Source of the DNA: SURF-21 sp964510515
Lineage (GTDB): Bacteria > Actinomycetota > Geothermincolia > Geothermincolales > RBG-13-55-18
DNA: 64,000 nucleotides
Direction of reading: 5' to 3'
NCBI GenBank assembly: GCA_964510515.1
Contig: CAZEAU010000006.1
Location: 21,643 to 85,642, forward strand
A model generated the notes under the pieces. It was not told the DNA's origin. It searched no databases and was given only the letters and a program-made list of their open reading frames with translations. A program made the translations under genes and the position numbers. Below, in pieces: positions 17,815 through 26,239 of the stretch (positions within the stretch are counted from its first letter, which is position 1; each line of letters opens with the position of its first letter).

Positions 17815-18189
17815 ATGGCCGCGCAGACGAAGGTCGTGATCACCGGCATAGAGGCCTTCGCCTATCATGGCTGCTTGCCCGAGGAGAGGGAAAAGGGCCA
17901 GGACTTCCTCGTCGATGTCGAGCTCGAATACGACGCCGCGGCGGCGGTGCGCGGGGACGACCTGGAGGCGGCCATCGATTACGACCGCCTGGCGGCGGAG
18001 GTGCACGACCTGGTCACGCGCCGGAGGTTCAACCTCATCGAGACCCTGGCCGCGAGCATCGGGGAGCACGTGATGAGCGCCTCCCCCGCGAGCCGGGTGC
18101 GGGTGAGGGTGCACAAGCCGCAGGCCCCCACGAGCTGCAGGGTGAGGGGGGTGGCGGTAGAGGTGGTGCGGGAAAGAGATGGGCGCTGA
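17815..18189 (+). CDS. folB: Dihydroneopterin aldolase
   Basis: FolB cleaves 7,8-dihydroneopterin to hydroxymethyl-dihydropterin and glycolaldehyde. The 124-residue protein is of usual length. It starts with the family pattern ITGIEAFAYHGCLPEEREKG, followed by AIDYDRLAAEVHDLV and NLIETLAASIGEHV. The active-site lysine is expected in VRVHKPQAPT. It begins at the base after the isomerase stop and overlaps folK by 11 nt, so the genes are probably translated together. Confidence 0.94.
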   Translation: MAAQTKVVITGIEAFAYHGCLPEEREKGQDFLVDVELEYDAAAAVRGDDLEAAIDYDRLAAEVHDLVTRRRFNLIETLAASIGEHVMSASPASRVRVRVHKPQAPTSCRVRGVAVEVVRERDGR

Positions 18190-18700
18190 AGGGGAGCGCC
18201 TGGCGTTCCTGGGCCTGGGCAGCAACCTGGGCGAGAGGCGCGGCAACCTGCTCGCCGCCCTGCGCATCCTGGGGGGCATGGAGGGGGTGCGGGTGCTCGA
18301 GGTCTCCACCGTCTACGAGACGGCCCCCTGGGGGGTGACGGAACAACCCGACTTCCTCAACCTGGTGGCGCTGGTGGCCACCACCCGCGGCCCCCGCGGC
18401 CTGCTCGCGGCCTGCGCCGGGGTGGAGGAGGCGCTGGGCAGGGTGAGGGGGGAGCGCTGGGGGCCGCGGGTCATCGACGTGGACATATTGCTCATGGACG
18501 GCATAGAGTTGGAGGAGGACGACCTGGTGATCCCACATCCCCGCATGCTGGAGCGGGACTTCGTGATGGTGCCGCTGCTGGAGCTGCGGCCGCAGGTGGT
18601 CATTCCCGGCAAGGGCAAGGCGCGCCGGCACAGCGCTTGCGTTGAGCGCAGCGAGGCGAGGGCGGCCTTCCGCTTCGACAAGGAGGAGTGGCATGGCTAA
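18179..18700 (+). CDS. folK: 2-amino-4-hydroxy-6-hydroxymethyldihydropteridine pyrophosphokinase
   Basis: FolK activates hydroxymethyl-dihydropterin with ATP to the pyrophosphate used by FolP. Family motifs are GLGSNLGERRGNL, TVYETAPWGVTEQPDFLN, GPRVIDVDILLMDG and PHPRMLERDFVMVPLLEL. The 173-residue protein runs about 20 residues past the usual end. The tail, HSACVERSEARAAFRFD, is basic and unrelated to the family. It is encoded by a short GC-rich stretch containing imperfect GCGCTTGCG / GCGCAGCG symmetry, perhaps an inserted palindromic repeat. The stop overlaps the next start. Confidence 0.94.
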   Translation: MGAEGERLAFLGLGSNLGERRGNLLAALRILGGMEGVRVLEVSTVYETAPWGVTEQPDFLNLVALVATTRGPRGLLAACAGVEEALGRVRGERWGPRVIDVDILLMDGIELEEDDLVIPHPRMLERDFVMVPLLELRPQVVIPGKGKARRHSACVERSEARAAFRFDKEEWHG

Positions 18701-19580
18701 GAGGGTGGACCGCTTCACGATCATCGGCGGAGGCAGGGTGGGCACGGCCGTGGGACGCATCCTGCAGCGCAAGGGGGAACGGGTGGTCGCCGTGGCCTCG
18801 CGCAGCGACGAGTCCCTGCGCACGGCGGGCCGCCACATCAAGGACGCGCTCCTCACCACCGACGTGGTGAAGGCGGGCAGGAAGGGCAACGCCCTTCTCA
18901 TCACCACCCCGGACGACCTCATCGCCGACGTGTGCCTCATCCTGGCCAGCGGCGAGGCGGTGGGGAGGGGCGACTACGTGGTGCACATGAGCGGAGCCCT
19001 GGGCCTGGACGTGCTCGAGCCGGCCGAGGAGCTGGGGGCCCGGGCGGCCTGCATCCACCCCCTGCAGACCTTCGCCGACGTGCGCGGGGCGATGAGGAGC
19101 ATCCCCGGCTCGGTGTTCGCGGTGACCTCCAGAGACGCGGACACCCAGGCCTGGGCCGAGGAACTGGTGCTCAAGCTGGGGGGCGAGCCGGTGGCCCTGG
19201 CCGAGAAGGACAAGACCCTCTACCATATCGGGGCGGTGGTGGCCAGCAACCTCCTCGTGGCCCTGGAGCACGCCGCCGAGCTGGTCTATGAGGAGATCGG
19301 CCTGCAGCGGGAAAGCGCGCTCAAAGCCCTGATGCCGCTGATCGAGGGGACGGTGCAGAACCTCAAGCGGCTGGGGACGGAGAAAGCCCTCACCGGGCCG
19401 GTGGCGCGGGGCGATATCGGGGTGCTGCGCCGCCACCTGGAGAGCCTGGAGCGCGGGGAGCGGGAGCAGCTGCTCAAGGTGTACACCTCCCTCTCCATGT
19501 TCGCCCTCGACCTGGCGGAGGCGGAGGTGAGCAAGGCGCGCTGCGAGGAGATGGAGGAGCTCCTGCAGCACTACGCCTAG
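18693..19580 (+). CDS. Rossmann-fold DUF2520 (ProC-like) protein
   Basis: A 295-residue protein. The N-terminal NAD(P)-binding motif is FTIIGGGRVGTAVGRIL, followed by LITTPDDLIADVC, HMSGALGLDVLEPA and GARAACIHPLQTFAD. An all-helical C-terminal domain comes next, with HIGAVVASNLLVALEHAAEL. This fits the Rossmann-like plus DUF2520 family, relatives of pyrroline-5-carboxylate and ketopantoate reductases. It sits between folK and panC in many actinobacteria, so a ketopantoate reductase role is possible but not shown. AAGGAGGAG supports ATG 18693. A perfect GCCGCG-CTT-CGCGGC hairpin (19580-19594) follows the stop. Confidence 0.85.
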   Translation: MAKRVDRFTIIGGGRVGTAVGRILQRKGERVVAVASRSDESLRTAGRHIKDALLTTDVVKAGRKGNALLITTPDDLIADVCLILASGEAVGRGDYVVHMSGALGLDVLEPAEELGARAACIHPLQTFADVRGAMRSIPGSVFAVTSRDADTQAWAEELVLKLGGEPVALAEKDKTLYHIGAVVASNLLVALEHAAELVYEEIGLQRESALKALMPLIEGTVQNLKRLGTEKALTGPVARGDIGVLRRHLESLERGEREQLLKVYTSLSMFALDLAEAEVSKARCEEMEELLQHYA

Positions 19581-19618
19581 CCGCGCTTCGCGGCCGCAAC
19601 GGACGCAGGAGGTGTGAG

Positions 19619-20467
19619 TTGCGCGTCATCTCTTCCATCGCCGAGATGAGGGAAGTCGCCGCGGGACGCCGCCGCGGAGGCGAGACGGTGGGGCTGGTGC
19701 CGACCATGGGCTATTTCCACCCCGGGCATATCTCCCTCATGCGGGCCGCCCGCGAGGAATGCGACTTCGTGGCCGTGAGCCTGTTCGTCAACCCCGCCCA
19801 GTTCGGACTCGCGGAGGACCTCGCCGCTTACCCGCGCGATCTCGCACGCGACAGCGACATGGCGGAGGCCGCGGGGGTGGACTGCATGTTCTGTCCGCGG
19901 GCGGCGGACATGTACCCGGATCCCTACCTGACTTACATCGAGGTCGAGGGGGTGGGGGAGAGGTTGTGCGGCGAGTCGCGACCGGGGCATTTCCGCGGCG
20001 TGGCCACGGTGGTGGCCAAGCTCCTCAACATCATCCCCGCCCACCGCGCCTACTTCGGGCTCAAGGACGCCCAGCAGTTGTGGGTGATCCGCAAGATGGC
20101 GCGGGACCTCGACTTCGACGTGGCCATCGTGGCCTGCCCCACGGTGCGGGCGAGCGACGGCGTGGCCCTGAGTTCGCGCAACGTCTACCTGGACGCGGAG
20201 GAGCGCCGGGCGGCGGCCGTGCTCTACCGCTCGCTGCGCCTGGCGGAGAGGATGGCGGCGGGGGGGGAGCGCGACCCCTCCTCCATCACGGCGGCGATGG
20301 GGGAGGCCATCGCGGAGGAGCCCCTGGTGAGCGCGGAATACATCGCGGCCGTGGACTGGGAATCGCTGCAGCCGCTGGAGAGGATGCGGGGCGAGGTGCT
20401 CATTGCCCTGGCTGCCCGCGTGGGCAAAGCCCGCCTCATCGACAACGTCCTGCTGCGCATGCCCTGA
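19619..20467 (+). CDS. panC: Pantothenate synthetase (pantoate--beta-alanine ligase)
   Basis: PanC joins pantoate and beta-alanine with ATP to form pantothenate. The 282-residue protein has the nucleotidyl-transferase HxGH-type motif in VPTMGYFHPGHISLM and SLFVNPAQFG. It also has YFGLKDAQQLWVIRKM, and GVALSSRNVYLDAEER for ATP binding. The start is TTG 19619, directly after AGGAGGTG; no better start is in frame. panD follows, together giving the last steps of vitamin B5 synthesis. Confidence 0.95.
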   Translation: MRVISSIAEMREVAAGRRRGGETVGLVPTMGYFHPGHISLMRAAREECDFVAVSLFVNPAQFGLAEDLAAYPRDLARDSDMAEAAGVDCMFCPRAADMYPDPYLTYIEVEGVGERLCGESRPGHFRGVATVVAKLLNIIPAHRAYFGLKDAQQLWVIRKMARDLDFDVAIVACPTVRASDGVALSSRNVYLDAEERRAAAVLYRSLRLAERMAAGGERDPSSITAAMGEAIAEEPLVSAEYIAAVDWESLQPLERMRGEVLIALAARVGKARLIDNVLLRMP

Positions 20468-20499
20468 GGGGGCTCCGGGGGGAGGCGGACCCGGACGTG

Positions 20500-20526
20500 T
20501 TTACCGCGGCCGGGTTATGCTATATT
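20500..20526 (+). promoter_or_regulatory. Probable sigma-70 type promoter for panD
   Basis: TTTACC (20500-20505) and TATATT (20521-20526) are separated by 15 bp. The -10 element is preceded by TGC, an extended -10 arrangement that can make up for a short spacer. It lies in the panC-panD gap about 80 nt before the panD ATG. Confidence 0.45.
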
Positions 20527-20604
20527 TTATGCGGGCGCCGGCCGCGCCGTGGGCGGCGGCGCACAAAGTGAAGGGTCGGCAGGTCGAGGAGAGCGAAGCA
20601 GCCT

Positions 20605-20988
20605 ATGCAGCGGATCATGTTGAAGAGCAAGATTCACCGGGCGACGGTCACCGATGCGGATCTGCATTACGTCGGCAGCATCACCATCGACAGGGAGCTC
20701 ATGGATGCGGCCGGGCTCATCCCCTACGAAAAAGTCATGGTGGTGGACATCGACAACGGCAGCCGCCTGGAGACCTATGTCATCAGCGGCAGGCCGGGCA
20801 CGGGCACCATAGCCATGAACGGCGCGGCGGCACGCCTCATCCACAAAGGCGATATCATCATCATCTTCTCCTTCGTTTACGCCGACGAAGAGGAAGCGCT
20901 GCGATTGAAACCGAGGGTCGTTTACGTCGATGGCGAGAACCGCATCAGCCACGTCGAGGACCACATCGCGGCGGACGATACCTGCTGA
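20605..20988 (+). CDS. panD: Aspartate 1-decarboxylase proenzyme
   Basis: PanD makes beta-alanine from aspartate for pantothenate synthesis. The 127-residue proenzyme begins MQRIMLKSKIHRATVTDADL and has the self-cleavage pair Gly24-Ser25 (HYVGSIT). Cleavage there turns Ser25 into the pyruvoyl cofactor. ETYVISGRPGTG and NGAAARLIHKGD match the family. It is downstream of panC with a gap of about 135 nt that holds a candidate promoter. About 150 nt without a recognisable feature separate it from nadA. Confidence 0.96.
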   Translation: MQRIMLKSKIHRATVTDADLHYVGSITIDRELMDAAGLIPYEKVMVVDIDNGSRLETYVISGRPGTGTIAMNGAAARLIHKGDIIIIFSFVYADEEEALRLKPRVVYVDGENRISHVEDHIAADDTC

Positions 20989-21136
20989 GCGGGGCGGAGC
21001 GGCGACGCGCTCCCTCATGCCACCTTCCCAGGGGATCGAGCCATGTCTCCGGGGGGTTTGCGCGCATGGGGGCAGGCGGCGCGGGGCCGCGGCGAGACGG
21101 CGCATGACGCGGGGGGGCGACCCGGGGAGGTGAGCG

Positions 21137-22048
21137 ATGCGGGCCGAGGAGGAGACGCTGCAGAGTATCGAAAGGCTGCGCAGGGAACGCCAGGCGCTGA
21201 TCCTCGCCCATAACTACCAGCGGCCGGAAGTGCAGGACATCGCCGATTTCACCGGCGACTCCCTGGGGCTGGCACGCCGCGCCGCGACCGCGGACGCCGA
21301 GGTCATCGTGTTCTGCGGCGTGCATTTCATGGCCGAGACGGCGGCCATCGTCAGCCCGGACAAGACCACCCTGCTCCCCGAGCCGCGGGCCGGCTGCCCG
21401 CTCGCCGACACCATTACCCCCCAGGGCCTCGCGACCCTGAAAAAGCTCCATCCCGGGGCGGCGGTGGTGACCTACGTCAATTCCAGCGCCGCGGTGAAGG
21501 CGGAGAGCGATTACTGCTGCACCTCGGGGAACGCCGTGGAGGTGGTGCGGGCCATAGAGGCATCGCAGATAATATTCACCCCGGACGGAAACCTGGGGCG
21601 CTACGTGCAGAAGGTAACGGGCAGGGAATTGATCATCTGGGAGGGCTGCTGCCCCACCCACGACCGCATCAGCGTGGAGATGGTGAGGGAGCAGAAAGGT
21701 CTTCACCCCGAGGCGGTGGTGCTCGCCCACCCCGAGTGCCGCGCGGAGGTGCTGGACCTCGCGGACGAGGTCTGCAGCACCTCCGGCATGTTCAAGGCGG
21801 TGGAGGGCTCTGCCGCGGAAGAGTTCATCGTCCTCACCGAGGAGGGCATGGGGCATCCCCTGGGCAAGCGCTTTCCGCACAAGAGGTTCTTCTTCCCGCT
21901 GCCGACGCCGCTGTGCGAGGACATGAAGCTCATCACCCTCGAGAAGGTGGAGAGGTCCTTGCGCACCCTGGAGCCGAGGGTCGTCGTGCCGGAGCGGATC
22001 CGGCTCAATGCCCTGCTCGCGGTGGAGAGGATGCTGGAGATAGGTTAG
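21137..22048 (+). CDS. nadA: Quinolinate synthase A
   Basis: NadA condenses iminoaspartate (from NadB) with dihydroxyacetone phosphate to quinolinate, using a [4Fe-4S] cluster. The 303-residue protein shows ILAHNYQRPEVQDIADF, GDSLGLARRAA, CGVHFMAETAAIV and NSSAAVKAESD. The three cluster cysteines are likely those of FCGVHF, WEGCCPTH and PLCEDMK. GGGGAGGTGAGCG precedes ATG 21137. It is the first gene of a nadA-nadB-nadC set for de novo NAD synthesis from aspartate. Confidence 0.96.
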   Translation: MRAEEETLQSIERLRRERQALILAHNYQRPEVQDIADFTGDSLGLARRAATADAEVIVFCGVHFMAETAAIVSPDKTTLLPEPRAGCPLADTITPQGLATLKKLHPGAAVVTYVNSSAAVKAESDYCCTSGNAVEVVRAIEASQIIFTPDGNLGRYVQKVTGRELIIWEGCCPTHDRISVEMVREQKGLHPEAVVLAHPECRAEVLDLADEVCSTSGMFKAVEGSAAEEFIVLTEEGMGHPLGKRFPHKRFFFPLPTPLCEDMKLITLEKVERSLRTLEPRVVVPERIRLNALLAVERMLEIG

Positions 22049-22074
22049 GCCGTCCGACCCTGGAAAGGTGCGCC

Positions 22075-23748
22075 GTGATCCCGCGTTATCTCGTCAACTT
22101 CGATCTCGAAGACCTGCCCGGCATCGCCTGTGACGTGGTGGTGGTGGGGAGCGGGGTGGCCGGACTCTCCACCGCGCTGCGGGCGGCGCGGCACTTCCGG
22201 GTGGCGCTGCTCACCAAGACCACCCTCACCGTAACCGCGACCAGGATCGCCCAGGGCGGCATCGCCTCCGCCCTGGGGGCCGACGACAGCCCCAAACTGC
22301 ATTTCCAGGACACGGTCAAGGCGGGGAAGGGCCTGTGCGAGGAGGAGGCGGTGTGGACCCTGGTGCGCGAGGGGCCCATGCGCATGACCGAGCTCATCGA
22401 GGAGGTGGGGGCCCATTTCGACTGCGTGGAGGGGCACCTCGACCTGACCATAGAGGGAGGGCACTCGCGGCGCAGGGTGGCGCATGCGCAGGGGGATGCC
22501 ACGGGAAGCGAGCTGGAGGCGAGCCTGACCCGCCGCCTCATCTACAACAAGCGCCTCGACATCTACGAGAACCACTACGCCATCGACATCATCACCGCTG
22601 GGGGACGCTGCGCCGGCATCCTGTGCATGGACAGCGAGGAGGGGACGATCGACTATTTCCGCGCCCCGGTCGTGGTGTTGGCCAGCGGCGGCATGGGGCA
22701 GCTCTACTCCGTGACCACCAACCCGGAGATATGCACGGGGGACGGCGTCTCCATGGCCCTGCGCGCCGGTGCGGAGGTGTCCGACCTGGAGTTCCTGCAG
22801 TTCCACCCCACCTCGCTGCACCTCCCGGAGACGCCGCGCTGGCTGATCAGCGAGGCGCTGCGGGGGGAGGGGGCGGTCATCATCGACCAGGCGGGGAAGA
22901 GGGTCATGGAGGGCGTGCACCCCCTGCAGGACCTCGCCCCCCGCGACACGGTGGTCAACGAGATGGTGCGGGTGATGAAGGAGGAGGAGAAGGACCACCT
23001 TTTCCTGGACGCCACGCATATCCCGGCGGATACGCTCAAGGAGCGCTTCCCCACCATCTACCGCCACTGCCTGGAGGCGGGCATCGACATCGCCCGTTTA
23101 CCCATACCGGTATCGCCGGCGGCCCATTACATGAGCGGCGGCGTGGTCACCGACCTGCTCGGGCGCACCAGCATCCGGGGGCTTTTCGCCTGTGGGGAGG
23201 TGGCTTGCAGCGGCGTGCACGGCGCCAACCGCCTGGCCTCCAATTCGCTCCTCGAAGGCCTGGTGTTCAGCTGGCGCATCATGCGCGAGCTGCCGAGGGC
23301 GGTGGAGGAGGGGGCGGGGAAGCTGGCGGAGACCCGCGCCCTGCGGCACAAGGCCAGGAGGAGCCGCCTGCCGGTGGAGGTCGGGCTGCTGCGCCCGTTC
23401 CTGCAGCAGATGATGATGGACTGCGTGGGCTTCCGCCGCGGCCGGGAGGGGCTGGAGGAGGCGGGGAGGTTTCTGGCCCAGAACCTCGACGTCCTGCGGG
23501 TCGAGTATCTCAACCCGCAGGGATTCGAGCTGCAGAACATGATCACCCTCGCCGACCTCATGGTCAAGGCCTCGCTCATGCGCGAGGAGAGCAGGGGGTG
23601 CCATTACCGTGTCGATTTCCCGGGGCAGGCGGAGTTCTGGCGCCGGCATATCGTCTTCCGCCTCAGCCGCGGGCGCATCGCGCACGAGCTCAGGCCGGTG
23701 GGTGCCCTGACCGGACGCGCTTGCGCCTGGGCGGAGGATGGGGGATGA
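22075..23748 (+). CDS. nadB: L-aspartate oxidase
   Basis: NadB oxidises L-aspartate to iminoaspartate with FAD. The 557-residue protein has the FAD dinucleotide motif VVVVGSGVAGLSTALRAA near residue 20. It has TRIAQGGIASALG, LEFLQFHPTSLH, SEALRGEGA, and the C-terminal flavoprotein block ACSGVHGANRLASNSLLEGL. The GTG at 22075 after GGAAAGG is taken as the start; the frame is open well upstream but that part overlaps nadA. Fumarate reductase flavoproteins share the fold, but the position between nadA and nadC decides the call. Confidence 0.94.
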   Translation: MIPRYLVNFDLEDLPGIACDVVVVGSGVAGLSTALRAARHFRVALLTKTTLTVTATRIAQGGIASALGADDSPKLHFQDTVKAGKGLCEEEAVWTLVREGPMRMTELIEEVGAHFDCVEGHLDLTIEGGHSRRRVAHAQGDATGSELEASLTRRLIYNKRLDIYENHYAIDIITAGGRCAGILCMDSEEGTIDYFRAPVVVLASGGMGQLYSVTTNPEICTGDGVSMALRAGAEVSDLEFLQFHPTSLHLPETPRWLISEALRGEGAVIIDQAGKRVMEGVHPLQDLAPRDTVVNEMVRVMKEEEKDHLFLDATHIPADTLKERFPTIYRHCLEAGIDIARLPIPVSPAAHYMSGGVVTDLLGRTSIRGLFACGEVACSGVHGANRLASNSLLEGLVFSWRIMRELPRAVEEGAGKLAETRALRHKARRSRLPVEVGLLRPFLQQMMMDCVGFRRGREGLEEAGRFLAQNLDVLRVEYLNPQGFELQNMITLADLMVKASLMREESRGCHYRVDFPGQAEFWRRHIVFRLSRGRIAHELRPVGALTGRACAWAEDGG

Positions 23749-23803
23749 CGCCGGCCGCAACCCCACCCGGGCAGGACCCTGGAAGGCAAAGGAGTCAAGC
23801 GCT

Positions 23804-24652
23804 ATGGATGATAATTTCCGCCGCATCTGCATGGAGGCGGTGCAGAGGGCCCTCGACGAGGATCTGCAGAGCCTGGGCGACATCACCTCCCGCGCCCTCA
23901 TCGCCCCCGGCGCCAGGGGCACGGGGCGCATCGTCATGCGCGAGGACGGGGTCATCGCCGGCCTTCCCCTCGCCTCCATGGTCTTCCGGCAGCTCGACGG
24001 CAGGGTGAACTTTACGCCCCGGGCCAACGACGGCGAGCACCTGCCGGCGGGGAGCGAGGTCGCGGTGGTGGAGGGAGCGGTGCTCACCATCCTGGAGGGG
24101 GAGAGGACGGCGCTCAACTTCCTGCAGAGGCTCTCCGGGATAGCTACCCTGACGGCGTTGTGCGTGGCGGCGGCCTCCCCTTACGGCACCGCGGTGACGG
24201 ATACGCGCAAGACCACCCCCGGCCTGCGCAGCCTGGAGAAATACGCGGTGCGCGCCGGCGGGGGGAGGAATCACCGTTTCGGACTCTACGACGCCGTGCT
24301 CATCAAGGATAACCACCTGGCGGCGGTGGGCGGCACCGCCCGGGCGGTCGAGCTGGCCAGGGAGGCGGTGGGTGAGGGCGCGGCCGTGGAGGTGGAGGTG
24401 CGGCGCCTGCGGGAACTGGAGGAGGCCATCGCGGCGGGGGCCGACGTGGTCATGCTGGACAACATGAGCCCGCGGGAGGTGAGGGAGGCGGTGCAGGCCG
24501 CGCGGGGCCGCGTCAAGCTGGAGGCCTCGGGCGGGATAGGGGCGGAGAGCGTCGCCGCCTACGCCGAGACCGGCGTGGACCTCGTCTCCATGGGGGCGCT
24601 CACCCACAGCGCGCGGGCGCTGGACATGGCGCTCGACCTGCAGACTGCATGA
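23804..24652 (+). CDS. nadC: Nicotinate-nucleotide pyrophosphorylase (carboxylating)
   Basis: NadC converts quinolinate and PRPP to nicotinate mononucleotide, CO2 and pyrophosphate. The 282-residue protein has EDLQSLGDITSRAL, ERTALNFLQRLSGIAT, TRKTTPGLRSLEKYAVRAGG, DAVLIKDNHL, and the C-terminal barrel motif LEASGGI. AAAGGAG nine bases upstream selects ATG 23804 over an earlier in-frame start at 23738. It completes the NAD set; its product also supplies CobT with nicotinate mononucleotide. Confidence 0.96.
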   Translation: MDDNFRRICMEAVQRALDEDLQSLGDITSRALIAPGARGTGRIVMREDGVIAGLPLASMVFRQLDGRVNFTPRANDGEHLPAGSEVAVVEGAVLTILEGERTALNFLQRLSGIATLTALCVAAASPYGTAVTDTRKTTPGLRSLEKYAVRAGGGRNHRFGLYDAVLIKDNHLAAVGGTARAVELAREAVGEGAAVEVEVRRLRELEEAIAAGADVVMLDNMSPREVREAVQAARGRVKLEASGGIGAESVAAYAETGVDLVSMGALTHSARALDMALDLQTA

Positions 24653-24760
24653 AGGCCTCCCGGGCATGCGCGGCCGTTCTCGAGGGCGGGAGATGTGGGA
24701 TAATGGGCGCTGCGGAGGAGCGTTGACGGGCGGCGCGTAGAGGAGCGAGGAGAATGCATC

Positions 24761-25534
24761 ATGCTCTTGGCGATCGACGTCGGAAATACCCAGACGGTGA
24801 TCGGCGCCTACGACGGCGCTGAGCTGGCGGGGAACTGGAGGATATCCACCGATGCCAACAAGACCGGGGACGAGCTGGCCCTCTATTACCAGGGATTCCT
24901 CATGCTCAAGGGGCTTTCCTTCGCCAGCTTCAACGCCGTGATCATATCCTCCGTGGTCCCCCCCGCCACCATGGCCCTGGAGCATATGGCCAGGGATTAC
25001 TGGGACTTCGAACCCCTCATCGTGGGCAGCAACATCGATGCCGGCATCTCCATCCTCTACGACAACCCCAGGGAGGTGGGGCCCGACCGGCTGGTCAACG
25101 CGGTGGCCGCCTTCGAGAGGTACGGGGGCCCGGCCGTGGTGGTGGATTTCGGCACCGCCACCACCTTCGACGCCATCTCCGCCCGGGGGGAGTACGTGGG
25201 GGGGGTGATCGCGCCGGGGATAGAGATATCCTCACAGGCCCTGTTCAGGGCGGCGGCCCGCCTGACGCGCGTCGACCTCCACCGCCCCCGGGCGGTGATC
25301 GGCAAGAACACGGTATGGAGCGTGCAGTCGGGCATTATCTTCGGCTTCGCCGGCCAGGTGGACCGCGTGGTCGAGCTCATGCAGCGGGAGCTGGGGGAGG
25401 GGATAACGGTGGTGGCCACGGGGGGCCTCGCCGAGGTGGTGGTGGCGGAATGCCGCACCGTGCAGCACCGCGACGAGCTGCTCACCCTGCATGGCCTGCG
25501 CCTCATCTACGAAAGGGAAGCGGAGCGAGGCTGA
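24761..25534 (+). CDS. coaX: Type III pantothenate kinase
   Basis: CoaX phosphorylates pantothenate, the committed step of coenzyme A synthesis. It is the type III form, which is not inhibited by CoA. The 257-residue protein has the ATP-binding motif LLAIDVGNTQTVIGAYDG at the start, GPDRLVNAVAAFERYGG, and VVDFGTATTFDAI with GGVIAPGIEIS. GGGATAATG upstream may hold a -10 element, and a purine-rich GAGGAGCGAGGAG lies before the ATG. Its place after the pan and nad genes matches its use of pantothenate. Confidence 0.95.
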   Translation: MLLAIDVGNTQTVIGAYDGAELAGNWRISTDANKTGDELALYYQGFLMLKGLSFASFNAVIISSVVPPATMALEHMARDYWDFEPLIVGSNIDAGISILYDNPREVGPDRLVNAVAAFERYGGPAVVVDFGTATTFDAISARGEYVGGVIAPGIEISSQALFRAAARLTRVDLHRPRAVIGKNTVWSVQSGIIFGFAGQVDRVVELMQRELGEGITVVATGGLAEVVVAECRTVQHRDELLTLHGLRLIYEREAERG

Positions 25535-25583
25535 GCGCCGCCGGGGAGCGGGGAGCCAGGCCCGCTCCCGCGCCGCGGATTTG

Positions 25584-25612
25584 TTGACATGGGCCAGACC
25601 CGCATATATTAT
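25584..25612 (+). promoter_or_regulatory. Strong sigma-70 type promoter of the V/A-ATPase operon
   Basis: TTGACA (25584-25589) and TATTAT (25607-25612) are separated by 17 bp, a near-consensus promoter. Transcription would start near 25619, about 90 nt ahead of the ATPase subunit H start. No other promoter of this quality lies between coaX and the end of the ATPase genes. Confidence 0.8.
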
Positions 25613-25710
25613 GTTACGGGATTGACAGGATGCCAGTCCGAGAGCAGAGAGAGCAAACCGTACCGGAAAAGGAAAAGCCGGCCAGAGTCGAAGCAAGAGG
25701 TCGAAACACC

Positions 25711-26133
25711 ATGGCAGGAGCGAAAGAAAAGTCGAAGAGGTCCGCGAGGCGCAGGGCCAAGCGCAGGGAAGGCAAGCACATCTCGGATCAGCTGGAAGAA
25801 AAGTTCGTCGGAGCCAAGACCGAAGTCTTCAGCCGTATCTCCGCCAAGGAAGTAGAAATCCGCACCAAGACCAGCAGCGAGAGGGTCAGGGCGGATCGCC
25901 TCATCGAGGATGCCAAGGGTCAGGCGGCGGCGGTCAAGCGCAAAGCCACCCTGGAAGAAATTGGAAAAAGTACGCATGCCAGGATAATCGCCGCCGCCGC
26001 AGAAGAGGTGGGCGAGATCGAGAAGGGCACCGTCAAGGGCATCGCCGATGTGGAGAAGGTCGGGGAGAAGAACCTCGACCGGGCGGCGGATTACATCGTC
26101 GAAGCCGTGGTCACCGCCGTCCCCCAGGCCTGA
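25711..26133 (+). CDS. V/A-type ATPase peripheral-stalk subunit H-like coiled coil
   Basis: A lysine-, glutamate- and alanine-rich protein of 140 residues, almost entirely predicted coiled coil. Typical stretches are KEVEIRTKTSSERVRADRLI and EDAKGQAAAVKRKATLEEIG. In bacterial and archaeal V/A-ATPase operons such a small gene commonly comes first and encodes the peripheral stalk partner of subunit E (subunit G/H), and that is inferred here from position and composition. The start is uncertain: ATG 25711 has AGAGGT upstream and a normal leader, while ATG 25630 would give 27 more residues but only about 10 nt of leader. Confidence 0.7.
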   Translation: MAGAKEKSKRSARRRAKRREGKHISDQLEEKFVGAKTEVFSRISAKEVEIRTKTSSERVRADRLIEDAKGQAAAVKRKATLEEIGKSTHARIIAAAAEEVGEIEKGTVKGIADVEKVGEKNLDRAADYIVEAVVTAVPQA

Positions 26134-26239
26134 AGAGAAGCGGTTGGGATGCCGCGGCAGGGCAGCAGGCGCGGGGGGCGGAGATGCGGTTGCGGAGGCG
26201 TAATGGCCGAAGCCGAGGAGCAATAGGGGGAAGACAGAC

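Noticed and set aside
26184..26226. Short leader frames (7 and 21 codons) before ntpI
   Set aside because: They have purine-rich stretches upstream, but the length and composition are no better than chance in this gap.
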